Shown here: positions 39,024 to 47,213 of the stretch, in pieces
How positions within the stretch are numbered: position 1 is the stretch's first letter
Layout of the letters: the number at the start of each line of letters is the position of its first letter
Origin: Bacteroidota bacterium
GTDB lineage: Bacteria; Bacteroidota; Bacteroidia; Bacteroidales; P3
NCBI GenBank assembly: GCA_017860275.1
Contig: JAFNAQ010000001.1
Coordinates: 62,001 to 126,000 of the forward strand
Length of the DNA: 64,000 bases
Direction of reading: 5' to 3'
The notes under the pieces: model-generated
Database searches by the model: none
Told to the model about the DNA's origin: nothing
The model's input: only the letters and a program-made list of their open reading frames with translations
Program-made: the position numbers and the translations under genes

Positions 39024-40634
39024 TTACTTATAAATATGTCGTTTGATTTTTAGGGTAGCAGTCTTTTCAAAACCTTTCTTTACCTCCACAACAACTGATA
39101 GTTTAGAAAATCTATTAAGTCTTTGATTTGCATAAACCAATAGCTCTTCTCTTAAACTATCAATAAGTTTTTGAGTATCCTTTCTCAAATGTCCAATACG
39201 TTTCTCTAATTCTTCTGGATTAAACTCAACCATTGCTATTAGCTTTCCATTTCTCTCAACAACAACCGATTCTAACACTAGATTATTTTGTTTTATAACC
39301 ATCTCAATCTCCTCAGGATAAATATTCTCTCCTGATGCTCCAATGATTACATTCTTTAATCTACCTTTTATTTCGTATCGTCCATTCTTGAATATAGCTA
39401 AATCGCCAGTCCTAAAATAACCATCCTCAGTAAATGCTGACTCTGTTAACTCAGGTTCTTTATAGTAACCCCTCATAATGTTTGGTCCCTTAGCTAAGAT
39501 TTCACCCTCACCTGTTTGAGGATTAATATCTCCAAGCTTAATATCAACATTAATCAAAGGATAACCTATAGTCTGCCAAGAAACTTGCTTAGGATTTGCT
39601 CCAATAATAAGCGGTGCAGTCTCTGTTAATCCATAACCAATTGCATAAGGAAAATGTCTTCCTAAGCGTAAGAATAATTCCGTTTCACCATCAAGCTTTG
39701 CCCCACCTATTCCAAAGAATCTTAGTCTACCACCGAAGGCCTCATATAATTTCTTTGCAGCCTTTCTATACATTATCCTTTTAAACAAATAACTCGTCAA
39801 AAGTATACGCCTCAATGTTGTTTTCTCTAACTCAGGTTTGATAACCGTTTTATAAGCCTTCTCAATCAATAAAGGAACAGAAAGCATAGTCGTTGGTCTA
39901 ACAATCTTCACACTTTCCATAAATGTTTTTGCAATAGGCAGTTTATTATGGAAATAAATCGAAGCACCATGCATAAGCGCAGTAAGCAAACAAAGCGAGT
40001 TCTCTAAAGTATGAGAAAGAGGAAGCAAGGAAAGATAAACATCATCCTCACGTATTGTATGAATATGATGAACCTGAACAAGCTGAGAGGCAAGATTGGA
40101 ATGAGAGAGCATAACACCCTTACTAAAACCAGTTGTACCCGAAGTATAGATAATAACAGCCAAATCCTCAGGCTGAGGAATTGTTATAAGACCTTGCTTA
40201 GAAGAATCTTGTCTTTGATATAATATTCCGAAATCATCAAGAGATATAATAGTATCGATGTTTTGTAACAAGCTTATATCAATCTTTTCCATCAAGCGCT
40301 CACTAATAAAAGCAGTCTTGGCATCGGAATGATTAATACAATTTGCAATCTCCTCAGAAGAAAAATCAGGCAACAAAGGAACTGCCACAGCTCCCATATC
40401 AACAACAGAAATATAAGCAATTGTCCAAGAAGGCGAGTTTTGTCCAAGAACGACAACCTTGTCTTGATAAGATACTCCTCTACTGACAAGAATATCTTGT
40501 ACATCCTTTACTCTAAGCGAAAAGTCAGAGAAAGTAAGTGGCTTTTCACCAACAAAAGCCACAAAAGGATTATTTGCAAAGGCATTTGCGCTATATTGCA
40601 AAACCTCGTGCAATGTTTTTGAATTCAACATCAA
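39024..40634 (-). CDS. AMP-binding acyl-CoA ligase (long-chain fatty acid-CoA ligase family)
   Basis: This 536-residue adenylate-forming enzyme activates a carboxylic acid with ATP to an acyl-AMP and then usually joins it to CoA. The P-loop-like motif is AVIIYTSGTTGFSKGVMLSH. The adenine-binding motif is GYGLTETAPLI, and the hinge and C-terminal motifs are GYFRTGDLAIFKNGRYEIKG and RLKNVIIGASGENIYPEEIE. The closing Lys region is FEKTATLKIKRHIYK. Length is slightly shorter than classic FadD. The likely substrate is a medium or long fatty acid, but this cannot be settled from sequence. It is a single gene; an imperfect palindrome and a long array of 21-bp repeats lie upstream. Confidence 0.9.
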   Translation of the reverse strand: MMLNSKTLHEVLQYSANAFANNPFVAFVGEKPLTFSDFSLRVKDVQDILVSRGVSYQDKVVVLGQNSPSWTIAYISVVDMGAVAVPLLPDFSSEEIANCINHSDAKTAFISERLMEKIDISLLQNIDTIISLDDFGILYQRQDSSKQGLITIPQPEDLAVIIYTSGTTGFSKGVMLSHSNLASQLVQVHHIHTIREDDVYLSLLPLSHTLENSLCLLTALMHGASIYFHNKLPIAKTFMESVKIVRPTTMLSVPLLIEKAYKTVIKPELEKTTLRRILLTSYLFKRIMYRKAAKKLYEAFGGRLRFFGIGGAKLDGETELFLRLGRHFPYAIGYGLTETAPLIIGANPKQVSWQTIGYPLINVDIKLGDINPQTGEGEILAKGPNIMRGYYKEPELTESAFTEDGYFRTGDLAIFKNGRYEIKGRLKNVIIGASGENIYPEEIEMVIKQNNLVLESVVVERNGKLIAMVEFNPEELEKRIGHLRKDTQKLIDSLREELLVYANQRLNRFSKLSVVVEVKKGFEKTATLKIKRHIYK

Positions 40635-40650
40635 AATTTCTTTTGGTTCA

Positions 40651-40668
40651 CACTAAAGCTTTAGAGTG
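40651..40668. promoter_or_regulatory. Imperfect palindrome upstream of the acyl-CoA ligase
   Basis: CACTAAAGCTTTAGAGTG is an imperfect dyad located 17 bp before the ATG at 40634. It could be an operator for a dimeric regulator. No factor can be named. Confidence 0.35.
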
Positions 40669-40718
40669 AAAAACCCCCTAAAACTTATGCAAAGAAACAA
40701 CTTTTTTTTAACATAAAA

Positions 40719-40954
40719 GCCGCAAGGATGAAATTATTCGCCGCAAATATAAATTTATACGCTGATATTATAAACCCACACGCTGATATTTTAAATTCAT
40801 ACGCTGATATTTTAATACCAGAATGGCATTCCGTCGCTACAGAATGCCATTCTGCTCTTATGTAATGGCATTCTATCGCTGCAGAATGCCATTCTAACAT
40901 TATAATATCAGCGTATAATTTTATATTTGCGGCGCGTGGTTTTATAATTGCGCC
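40719..40954. repeat. Dyad-symmetric array of twelve 21-bp units
   Basis: Five units of a GCxGxxATxxxAAA type start at 40719, 40740, 40761, 40782 and 40803. Four palindromes related to AGAATGGCATTCT follow, centred at 40826, 40847, 40868 and 40889. Then come three units of the first type in inverted orientation, ending at 40954. AATATCAGCGT at 40904-40914 is the reverse complement of ACGCTGATATT in the left arm, and the CGCCGCAAATATAAA blocks at each end also mirror each other. The spacing is 21 bp throughout, 20 where the orientation changes. It fills most of the 369-bp gap 40635-41003. Confidence 0.93.
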
Positions 40955-41003
40955 GTTTATTAGTGATAGATACTTAGTATAAATTTATTTTGAGAGGATT
41001 TGC

Positions 41004-41378
41004 TTATGAATTTACTAAGCTATATCCTAAGAAGGTTAGGACTAAACCTAGCAATATGCTTGCTAATATATATAGTATAGCTTGAAGGTTTTGTGAACTT
41101 TGGAATAGTCCAAGTGCTTCGGATGAAAAGGTTGAAAAGGTAGTGAAACCTCCACATAATCCTACGATAAAGAATGAACGCAGAGAATGATGTGAAGCTA
41201 ATTGGTATCTTTCGGAGACTCCTAAGAGAAGTCCTATTAAGAAGCAACCAACTAGGTTGATAAAAAGAGTAGCCCAAGGAAAGTCAGAGGCGGTCTTAGC
41301 TTGGAAGATTTGACTTATGCTAAATCTTCCAAGCGAACCAACTGCTCCTCCTAGGGCTACTAATAAATATATTTTCAT
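41004..41378 (-). CDS. crcB: Fluoride exporter CrcB/FluC
   Basis: This 124-residue inner-membrane protein has four helices and forms a dual-topology dimer that passes fluoride ions out of the cell. Family motifs are LGGAVGSLGRFSIS near the start, FINLVGCFLIGLLLG with the conserved Asn, and the pore motif GGFTTFSTFSSEAL with the paired Phe and the Na-site region. Length is typical. Its ATG overlaps the stop of ftcD by one base (TAATG, 41376-41380), so translation is probably coupled to that gene. No fluoride riboswitch could precede it at this position, because the upstream sequence is coding. Confidence 0.96.
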   Translation of the reverse strand: MKIYLLVALGGAVGSLGRFSISQIFQAKTASDFPWATLFINLVGCFLIGLLLGVSERYQLASHHSLRSFFIVGLCGGFTTFSTFSSEALGLFQSSQNLQAILYILASILLGLVLTFLGYSLVNS

Positions 41379-43075
41379 TATTTACTTATCTCAGCCATAA
41401 CGATGGCAGTGTATTCTTTTTCAAGAGCGTCTGCCTTTGTTATTAATGCCTCTCCTTTTGATAAAATATCGTTTACAAATTCTTTATCATCAAGGCTTGA
41501 AGCGTTAATCTTCATGTTCATAAAGGCTCCGTAACATGCTGCTCTTGCACATAGGATACCTACTGCTGCATCTGTTATTGAGTTTGGATTGCCTGTTTTT
41601 ACCATTGCGATGCAAAGTTCAAACACATCGAAGGCTCTGCATAAAGTTCTGTATGGAATCTCTATTGCATACTTTGTTGCATCTTGAATAGCTTGTTTTC
41701 TTGCTGTTTTATCTTCGTCTGTTTTCTTTGGAAGACCGAAGGCATCCATTATTAGATTGAATGATTTTGTGTCTTCGTCAACTAAGAATAAAAGTTCATC
41801 TTTTAGGGCTTGTCCTTTTTCTGCCCAAATAGAAAACTCTTCCCATCTTTCGTCCCAACCTGATTTATGTGAAGAAAGGTTTGCAACCATTGTTCCAAGT
41901 GCTGCGCCAAGACTTCCCATATATGCTGCGATTGATCCACCTCCGGGTGCTGGACTTTCTGATGCTGTCTCGTTAGCAAAATCTTTGCAGGTCATATCGA
42001 TAAGTTTCTTTGAGGACTTATCTTCAATCATATATTCTATGATTTTTTCTTCTGGGATAAATGGTTTTAAATCATCTAAGCCCATTGACTTTATTGCTAT
42101 CTTTATTAATTCTGCATCATCAACACCTAGTGAGCGTTCTTGTTTTGCAAGATAATACTTTCCTGCATCTATCAATGTACATTTTGGCACAAGTCCAACT
42201 ATTTCAACACCTGTTACTCTTATTCCTCTTGCTGCTGCTTTGCTTACAACCTCATCGAAACATATATGTAGAGGGGTTTCTGCAATATTTGTGATATTCA
42301 TCGAAACTTGAGCAATTCCATACTCATCGATAAACCAACCAATAGCCTTAGTTCCTTTTAGAGTTCCTGGAATCATTATTGGGTTACCCTTTTCATCTTT
42401 CAATGGTTTTCCATTAGGAGCTCCACCCTCTCTTGCAGGACGACCTTTTTCTCTAACGTCGAAGGCAATTGCATTTGCACGACGTGTAGATGTTGTATTT
42501 AGGTTATAGTTTACGGCTATCAAGAAGTTTCTTGCTGAGATAGCAGTAGCACCTGTTCCTGAAACGAAGCTATTCCACTGGCTTGGTCCAAAACAAGGTT
42601 TCCATTCTAGTGTAGACATTCTTTCTTTCAATGCTTCATATTCACCTGCACGGCATGCGGCTAGGTTCTTTCTCTTAGGTTCAAAGGCAGCATTTTCATA
42701 ACAATAAACTGGTATTCCAAGTTCTGTGCCTACCCTCTTACCTAATTCTCTTGCATATTCAACAACTTCTTCCATTGTTATATTTGCAACAGGGATTAAT
42801 GGACAAACATCTGTTGCTCCAAAACGAGGATGGTCGCCATGATGCTGACTCATATCTATTAGTTCAGAAGCTTTCTTTATAACTCTAAAAGCTGCCTCAC
42901 ATACTTGTTTAGGTTCACCAACAAAGGTAATAACTGTACGATTAGTTGTAGCACCTGGGTCTACATCTAAAAGTTTTACACCTTCTACCTTTTCAATCTC
43001 ATCGGTAACCTGTTTTATAATATTCATATCACGTCCCTCTGAGATATTAGGCACGCATTCAATTAATTGTTTCAT
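41378..43075 (-). CDS. ftcD: Glutamate formimidoyltransferase / formimidoyltetrahydrofolate cyclodeaminase (bifunctional)
   Basis: This 565-residue enzyme of histidine degradation moves the formimino group from formiminoglutamate to tetrahydrofolate and then releases ammonia to give methenyl-THF. The N-terminal transferase half covers about residues 1-325: ECVPNISEGRDMNIIKQV, MSQHHGDHPRFGATDVCPLI with the catalytic His, and REGGAPNGKPL. The cyclodeaminase half covers about 345-560: TASESPAPGGGSIAAYMGSL, then IPYRTLCRAFDVFELC and AAVGILCARAACYGAFMN. Both active regions look intact. It lies in a minus-strand operon with a holin-like gene, panC and crcB. No other hut gene is visible here. Confidence 0.96.
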   Translation of the reverse strand: MKQLIECVPNISEGRDMNIIKQVTDEIEKVEGVKLLDVDPGATTNRTVITFVGEPKQVCEAAFRVIKKASELIDMSQHHGDHPRFGATDVCPLIPVANITMEEVVEYARELGKRVGTELGIPVYCYENAAFEPKRKNLAACRAGEYEALKERMSTLEWKPCFGPSQWNSFVSGTGATAISARNFLIAVNYNLNTTSTRRANAIAFDVREKGRPAREGGAPNGKPLKDEKGNPIMIPGTLKGTKAIGWFIDEYGIAQVSMNITNIAETPLHICFDEVVSKAAARGIRVTGVEIVGLVPKCTLIDAGKYYLAKQERSLGVDDAELIKIAIKSMGLDDLKPFIPEEKIIEYMIEDKSSKKLIDMTCKDFANETASESPAPGGGSIAAYMGSLGAALGTMVANLSSHKSGWDERWEEFSIWAEKGQALKDELLFLVDEDTKSFNLIMDAFGLPKKTDEDKTARKQAIQDATKYAIEIPYRTLCRAFDVFELCIAMVKTGNPNSITDAAVGILCARAACYGAFMNMKINASSLDDKEFVNDILSKGEALITKADALEKEYTAIVMAEISK

Positions 43076-43103
43076 TGCTATTAATATTTTATTATCTATT
43101 TAT

Positions 43104-43943
43104 TTAATAATATCTTATTACATCAATAAGTCTAACTCCTCCAAGCCAAACGGCAACACATCCCACAACTCCATTCTCTCCTTTTTGATTGACTGGTTGA
43201 AGAGTAGCGTCGTCAACAAGTTCAAAATATTCTAATTCAAAATCCTTCAATAGACTAAACTCATTTTTCACAAAACTCTTTATCTGAGATAGTGAGATAT
43301 TCTCCTTCATTGAAACTGATTTCTTAAGAATAGAATTTATTTTCGAAGCAATTGCTCTCTTTTCCTCAGACAATCTCATATTTCTGCTGCTCATTGCAAG
43401 TCCATCGCTCTCTCTTACTATAGGGCATGGAACAATCTCCACTGGTGAGTTAAGCTGTCTTACCATATCTTTGATAATTGCCAATTGCTGAAAGTCTTTT
43501 TCTCCAAAATATGCTCTAGTTGGGTTTATCCAATTAAACAAACGACTTACAATTGTTGCAACTCCGTTGAAATGACCAGGTCTCATCTTACCTTCCATTA
43601 CGGTTTCTAATGCTCCAAAATTGAATGTCTCTGTTGGCTTTTCTGCATATACTTCCTCGGCAGAGGGAGAAAATACATAGTCACAACCAGCATCCTCAAG
43701 CAAAAGGCAGTCTTTTTCAATATCTCTTGGATATTTATCTAAATCTTCTTGGTTATTAAATTGAATTGGATTGACAAAGACGCTACATATTATTATATCG
43801 TTTTCTTTCCTTGCCTTTTCAATAAGTGATAAATGACCAATATGTAATGCTCCCATTGTAGGAACCAAACCTATTGTCTTGCCTTGAGCCTTAATCTCAC
43901 TAACTAAACCAACAACCTCATTAATAGAATCTATCTTCCTCAT
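43104..43943 (-). CDS. panC: Pantothenate synthetase
   Basis: This 279-residue cytosolic enzyme joins pantoate and beta-alanine with ATP to form pantothenate (vitamin B5, precursor of CoA). The nucleotidyltransferase HIGH motif is in VPTMGALHIGHLSLI. Pantoate- and beta-alanine-binding residues are in SVFVNPIQFNNQEDLDKYPR and PGHFNGVATIVSRLFN. FGEKDFQQLAIIKDMV and the KMSKS-like AMSSRNMRLS complete the active site. Length is normal. It sits 25 bp after the holin-like gene and 28 bp before ftcD. panB and panD are not in the window. Confidence 0.97.
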   Translation of the reverse strand: MRKIDSINEVVGLVSEIKAQGKTIGLVPTMGALHIGHLSLIEKARKENDIIICSVFVNPIQFNNQEDLDKYPRDIEKDCLLLEDAGCDYVFSPSAEEVYAEKPTETFNFGALETVMEGKMRPGHFNGVATIVSRLFNWINPTRAYFGEKDFQQLAIIKDMVRQLNSPVEIVPCPIVRESDGLAMSSRNMRLSEEKRAIASKINSILKKSVSMKENISLSQIKSFVKNEFSLLKDFELEYFELVDDATLQPVNQKGENGVVGCVAVWLGGVRLIDVIRYY

Positions 43944-43968
43944 ATATTTATTATCTCAAATTTCTAAA

Positions 43969-44526
43969 TTATTCTTTATCCTTTTTGTCCTCTTTTTCCT
44001 TGTCTGTCAAATCCTCATAATCGGCAAATCCTCCATCATCAACATGTTCGTTATATTCATCGAAGGCTTGTTCTCTTTTATTAAAACCAGATGCACCACC
44101 ATTCATTGCATCCTCAATTTTCTTCTTTGTTTGTCTTATCTTCTCTGGAATCTCAAGTAGAAATGCAATAATAGTTATTATGATACTAAAGAGAATAGCA
44201 TCAAAGAAACCATTAACCTCAAATCTACTCCCAAGTATATAATCTGCAAATAATACGATAAAAGCATTAATAACTAGATTAAACATACCTAAAGAAATAA
44301 CCATTAATGGCATGGAAAACATTACTAAGATAGGCTTAATAAAAGAATTAAGGAGGCTTATTACTATCGCTGCCAAGAGTGCAGACCAGATATTTGTAAC
44401 AGAAGCAACGCTGAAAAGATAGCATGTGATAAAGATAGCCAATGTCATTAGCAGAACCTTTGTCCAAAATCTACTACTTAATATTGATGGATTATCTCCT
44501 GAAAATTGCATTTTTATCATTCCCAT
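43969..44526 (-). CDS. Phage holin family membrane protein (four-helix type)
   Basis: This small inner-membrane protein has four helices (about LLMTLAIFITCYLFSVAS, ALLAAIVISLLNSFIKPILV, MPLMVISLGMFNLVINAFIV and ILFSIIITIIAFLLEI) and a charged C-terminal tail rich in Asp, Glu and Lys. This is the pattern of the mycobacterial/phage holin IV family, which is widespread on bacterial chromosomes and has no proven lytic role there. I place the start at 44526 (MGMIKMQF) because a -7 box (TATCTTTG) lies at 44566-44559, downstream of an in-frame ATG at 44580. It is first in the operon with panC, ftcD and crcB. Confidence 0.8.
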   Translation of the reverse strand: MGMIKMQFSGDNPSILSSRFWTKVLLMTLAIFITCYLFSVASVTNIWSALLAAIVISLLNSFIKPILVMFSMPLMVISLGMFNLVINAFIVLFADYILGSRFEVNGFFDAILFSIIITIIAFLLEIPEKIRQTKKKIEDAMNGGASGFNKREQAFDEYNEHVDDGGFADYEDLTDKEKEDKKDKE

Positions 44527-44558
44527 AATAAAAGCTATTATATATTGTAAATAAGGTG

Positions 44559-44566
44559 CAAAGATA
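44559..44566 (-). promoter_or_regulatory. Putative -7 box for the holin-panC-ftcD-crcB operon
   Basis: TATCTTTG on the minus strand matches TAnnTTTG exactly and lies 32 bp before the preferred ATG at 44526. No TTTG is found at the usual -33 distance. Confidence 0.5.
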
Positions 44567-44638
44567 CATTTTTTTAACAAAGAAAGATAAATGAAAAATG
44601 AAAAATATTATAATATACTTTATTTAAGTCCAAAATAT

Positions 44639-44646
44639 TATCTTTG
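44639..44646 (+). promoter_or_regulatory. Putative -7 box for hydF
   Basis: TATCTTTG matches TAnnTTTG and lies 35 bp before the GTG start at 44682. It diverges from the similar box of the holin operon, 73 bp away. The -33 position lacks TTTG. Confidence 0.45.
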
Positions 44647-44681
44647 CATAGACAAATCATTAATCACTAAAATTCAAAAAG

Positions 44682-45884
44682 GTGAATAAGGGCAAGGAAA
44701 ACAAACCACATATTGGAGTCTTTGGAAGATGCAATGTTGGGAAGAGTACATTGATTAATAGTCTTGTAGGTCAAGATATTGCAATAGTAAGCAAGCAAGC
44801 AGGAACAACAACCGATTCTGTTAAGAAATCAATGGAAATTAAAGGTGTTGGAGCTGTTGTGCTAATAGATACAGCAGGAATAGATGATGAGAGTGAATTA
44901 GGTAAGAAAAGGATAGAAAAAGCCTTAGAAGTTTTTTCATTAATTGATCTTGCAATAATAGTTTTCACAGATAGTTTCTTTGAAAAAGAAGAAGAGGAGC
45001 TTATTGATAAATGTAATAAGAATAGTATTCCTTATATTCTTGTTCACAATAAGGGTGATATTAAAGGAATTAACCCGAATATCAAATCTCTTTTAGAAAA
45101 TAAATATAAATGCCAAGTAGTTGAGACTAAGCATGGAGATAGGGAAAATAATGGGATAAGTTCTCTTACACAAGCAATTCAAAAAACCATGCCTCAAACT
45201 GCCTATCAATATAAAGGTATATTAGACGGTTTGATTGAAAAGAATAGTGTTGTTTTGTTAGTAACTCCAATTGATAGTTCTGCCCCAGAGGGTAGGATGA
45301 TTCTCCCTCAAGTTCAGTTAATAAGAGATGTACTTGATCACGATGCTATCAATATTGTTGTAAAAGAAACTCAGCTAGAGCAGACTCTGAAACTATTCCC
45401 TAACCCTGATTTAGTAATTACTGATTCCCAAGCCTTTGAATCTGTAAGTAAGATTATTCCTGAAAGCATTCCTCTTACTAGTTTTTCAATAGTTCTTGCA
45501 AGACTAAAGGGAGAATTTCTTCAATACCTAAAGGGTACTCCTGAGATAGAGAATTTAAAAGATGGAGACAGGGTTCTTATGCTAGAAAGCTGTTCTCATC
45601 AGGCAAGTTGTGAAGATATTGGAAGGGTAAAACTCCCTAATTGGATTAAAAAGTACACAAATAAAGACATTGAATTTGAAGCTGTTGCTGGGCTAAGTAA
45701 TATTAATAGACCAATCACAGACTATGCAATGATTATCCAATGTGGAGGATGTATGGTAACTCAAAAACAAATATCCTCTCGACTTCGTCCTGCAATTGAG
45801 GCAGGTATTCCCGTAAGCAATTACGGCATTTGTATAGCATACCTTAATGGCATATTCAATAGAGCGACAAATATGTTTATTTAG
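44682..45884 (+). CDS. hydF: [FeFe]-hydrogenase maturation GTPase HydF
   Basis: This 400-residue scaffold protein carries the diiron subcluster made by HydE and HydG and delivers it to apo-[FeFe] hydrogenase. The GTPase domain covers about residues 10-170: GRCNVGKST at 15-23, the G3 motif DTAGIDD, and HNKGD in place of NKxD. A dimerisation domain and a cluster-binding C-terminal domain follow, with the Cys-x-His of ESCSHQ (C304, H306) and CGGC (C354, C357), so all expected ligands are present. The start is GTG (44682); translation begins NKGKENKPHIG. Hydrogenase, hydE and hydG are not in this window. Its presence indicates an anaerobic, hydrogen-metabolising cell. Confidence 0.95.
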   Translation: MNKGKENKPHIGVFGRCNVGKSTLINSLVGQDIAIVSKQAGTTTDSVKKSMEIKGVGAVVLIDTAGIDDESELGKKRIEKALEVFSLIDLAIIVFTDSFFEKEEEELIDKCNKNSIPYILVHNKGDIKGINPNIKSLLENKYKCQVVETKHGDRENNGISSLTQAIQKTMPQTAYQYKGILDGLIEKNSVVLLVTPIDSSAPEGRMILPQVQLIRDVLDHDAINIVVKETQLEQTLKLFPNPDLVITDSQAFESVSKIIPESIPLTSFSIVLARLKGEFLQYLKGTPEIENLKDGDRVLMLESCSHQASCEDIGRVKLPNWIKKYTNKDIEFEAVAGLSNINRPITDYAMIIQCGGCMVTQKQISSRLRPAIEAGIPVSNYGICIAYLNGIFNRATNMFI

Positions 45885-45900
45885 AATATACTTAGTTGTT

Positions 45901-45931
45901 TTTGTATATTTAATATTTTATCGTACTTTTG
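45901..45931 (+). promoter_or_regulatory. Bacteroidota-type promoter for the DUF4810/DUF799 operon
   Basis: TTTG at 45901-45904 and TACTTTTG at 45924-45931 match the -33 and -7 boxes exactly with a 19-bp spacer. The ATG at 45960 follows 28 bp later. This is one of the clearest promoters in the window. Confidence 0.75.
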
Positions 45932-45959
45932 ACAATTAAATAGAACCTTTTACTTTATT

Positions 45960-46301
45960 ATGAAGAAATTACTCATAATTTGCATCATAGCTTTAGTTTC
46001 AGTAAGTTGTAATAATGACTTATATAAATATTACGACTACGACAACCTAGTTTTCTCTTACGGAAAAAGAGATATTCCAGATAAGGAGATAAAGAAACTT
46101 GTCAAACAATACGATAAGATTGTTTCGCAGCCTAAGGGAAAGAGAAAACTTCCTGCCCCAGGTGTTTGTGCTGACTATGGATATTTGCTTTTCAGGATAG
46201 GGAAAAAGGATGAGGCAAGGGATATGTTTAGAAAAGAAGTGGTTTTATATCCTGAAAGTGAAGTATTTATTAATAAATTAATTGAGGAGTTGGGTCTATG
46301 A
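45960..46301 (+). CDS. DUF4810 family lipoprotein
   Basis: This 113-residue lipoprotein has a short signal peptide ending in the lipobox VSVSC (Cys17). The mature part begins NNDLYKYYDYDNLVFSYGK and contains a TPR-like helical pair (CADYGYLLFRIGKKDEARDMF, about residues 75-95). This is the pattern of DUF4810 proteins, which are usually encoded with a CsgG-like lipoprotein and a DUF799 (GNA1162-like) lipoprotein. The DUF799 gene does follow, with a 4-bp ATGA overlap, but no CsgG-like gene is next to it here. The three together are thought to form an envelope complex of unknown function. Confidence 0.85.
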   Translation: MKKLLIICIIALVSVSCNNDLYKYYDYDNLVFSYGKRDIPDKEIKKLVKQYDKIVSQPKGKRKLPAPGVCADYGYLLFRIGKKDEARDMFRKEVVLYPESEVFINKLIEELGL

Positions 46302-47209
46302 GAAAATTATTAATATTATCTATCTTCTGCGTATTTTTATTCTCCAGCTGCGATATATACAATAGAGTTTTCAAGAAATCAGAACCAACGGAAACAGAGG
46401 TTGCAGGTGATGTTCTTGCAAATATTACAGGAGAAAATAAAGAAGCAATGCCCTTAGACTCAAATATTACAAAGGTCTCAAAAAAAGAGCTAAAAAAAAT
46501 AAAGAAAGCTCAGAACAAGGCAGAAAAGTTGGCTAGAGGAGATACATTAAATATTGCAGAAAAGTTTTGGTATGCTCTTTTCCCTATAACAATTGAGAGA
46601 GTTAAATCTTTTCCAAAGATGTACTCCGAGCAACCAAAGAGCATATTAGTCCTATATCCTTGGAATCGTTCCAAGAGAGAAGATGCTTCAGAGATGTTTA
46701 TTACAAATATAACCAAGGAACTTTCTCTAAAAGGATACTATGTAGTCAGTGCAATAAATACTTTTAATATTCATAAGAAAGATACTACTTTCTCTCATGA
46801 ATATATCAAGCATAATCAAGCTGGTGAATTAAGAAAGAAATATGGTGTAGATGCTGTCCTTTACGTTACAATCTATTCTATGAATAAGTACTGGTGGTCT
46901 AGCTCAGTTACCTCTGGTGCCGATTATTATCTTGTAAGCACAAAGACTGGAGACACCTTATTTAATAGAAAGACTGAGTTTATCTACGACACACCTGTAC
47001 CTGCCTATAAACCAAACAAGAAATCAGATATATTTAATATGGATAAGGATAGAGAGGTTCCATTCTTTGGGCTTAGTTATCAAATGAATAGGTATGTTTT
47101 TATCGATATACCTTTTGGACCTTATCATAAGAAATATATGAAGGATCAAAAAAAATTCTCTCATCCTAAAGAGATGAATTACAAGATAAATATGAGGCTA
47201 GACTACTAA
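46298..47209 (+). CDS. DUF799/GNA1162-like lipoprotein
   Basis: This 303-residue lipoprotein has a signal peptide with lipobox LFSSC (Cys18). A Lys/Glu-rich linker at about 30-85 precedes the DUF799 domain. Recognisable parts of that domain are KSILVLYPWNRSKREDASEM, ELSLKGYYVVSAI and KYGVDAVLYVTIYSM, followed by a tail that ends MKYNINMRLDY-like (exact ending NYKINMRLDY). The fold is related to the nucleotide-hydrolase-like lipoprotein GNA1162. The linker is longer than I would expect for the family. Its ATG overlaps the stop of the DUF4810 gene (46298-46301), and radA starts 4 bp after it. Confidence 0.82.
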   Translation: MRKLLILSIFCVFLFSSCDIYNRVFKKSEPTETEVAGDVLANITGENKEAMPLDSNITKVSKKELKKIKKAQNKAEKLARGDTLNIAEKFWYALFPITIERVKSFPKMYSEQPKSILVLYPWNRSKREDASEMFITNITKELSLKGYYVVSAINTFNIHKKDTTFSHEYIKHNQAGELRKKYGVDAVLYVTIYSMNKYWWSSSVTSGADYYLVSTKTGDTLFNRKTEFIYDTPVPAYKPNKKSDIFNMDKDREVPFFGLSYQMNRYVFIDIPFGPYHKKYMKDQKKFSHPKEMNYKINMRLDY

Positions 47210-47213
47210 GATT

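Noticed and set aside
40719-40954. Plasmid-type iteron origin
   Set aside because: Spacing of 21-22 bp fits iterons, but no replication initiator or partition gene is near, the gap lies between ordinary chromosomal genes, and iterons are not usually palindromic.
43969-44580. Prophage remnant because of the holin-like gene
   Set aside because: No other phage gene is present; the gene lies in an operon with panC and ftcD, and chromosomal members of this holin-like family are common.
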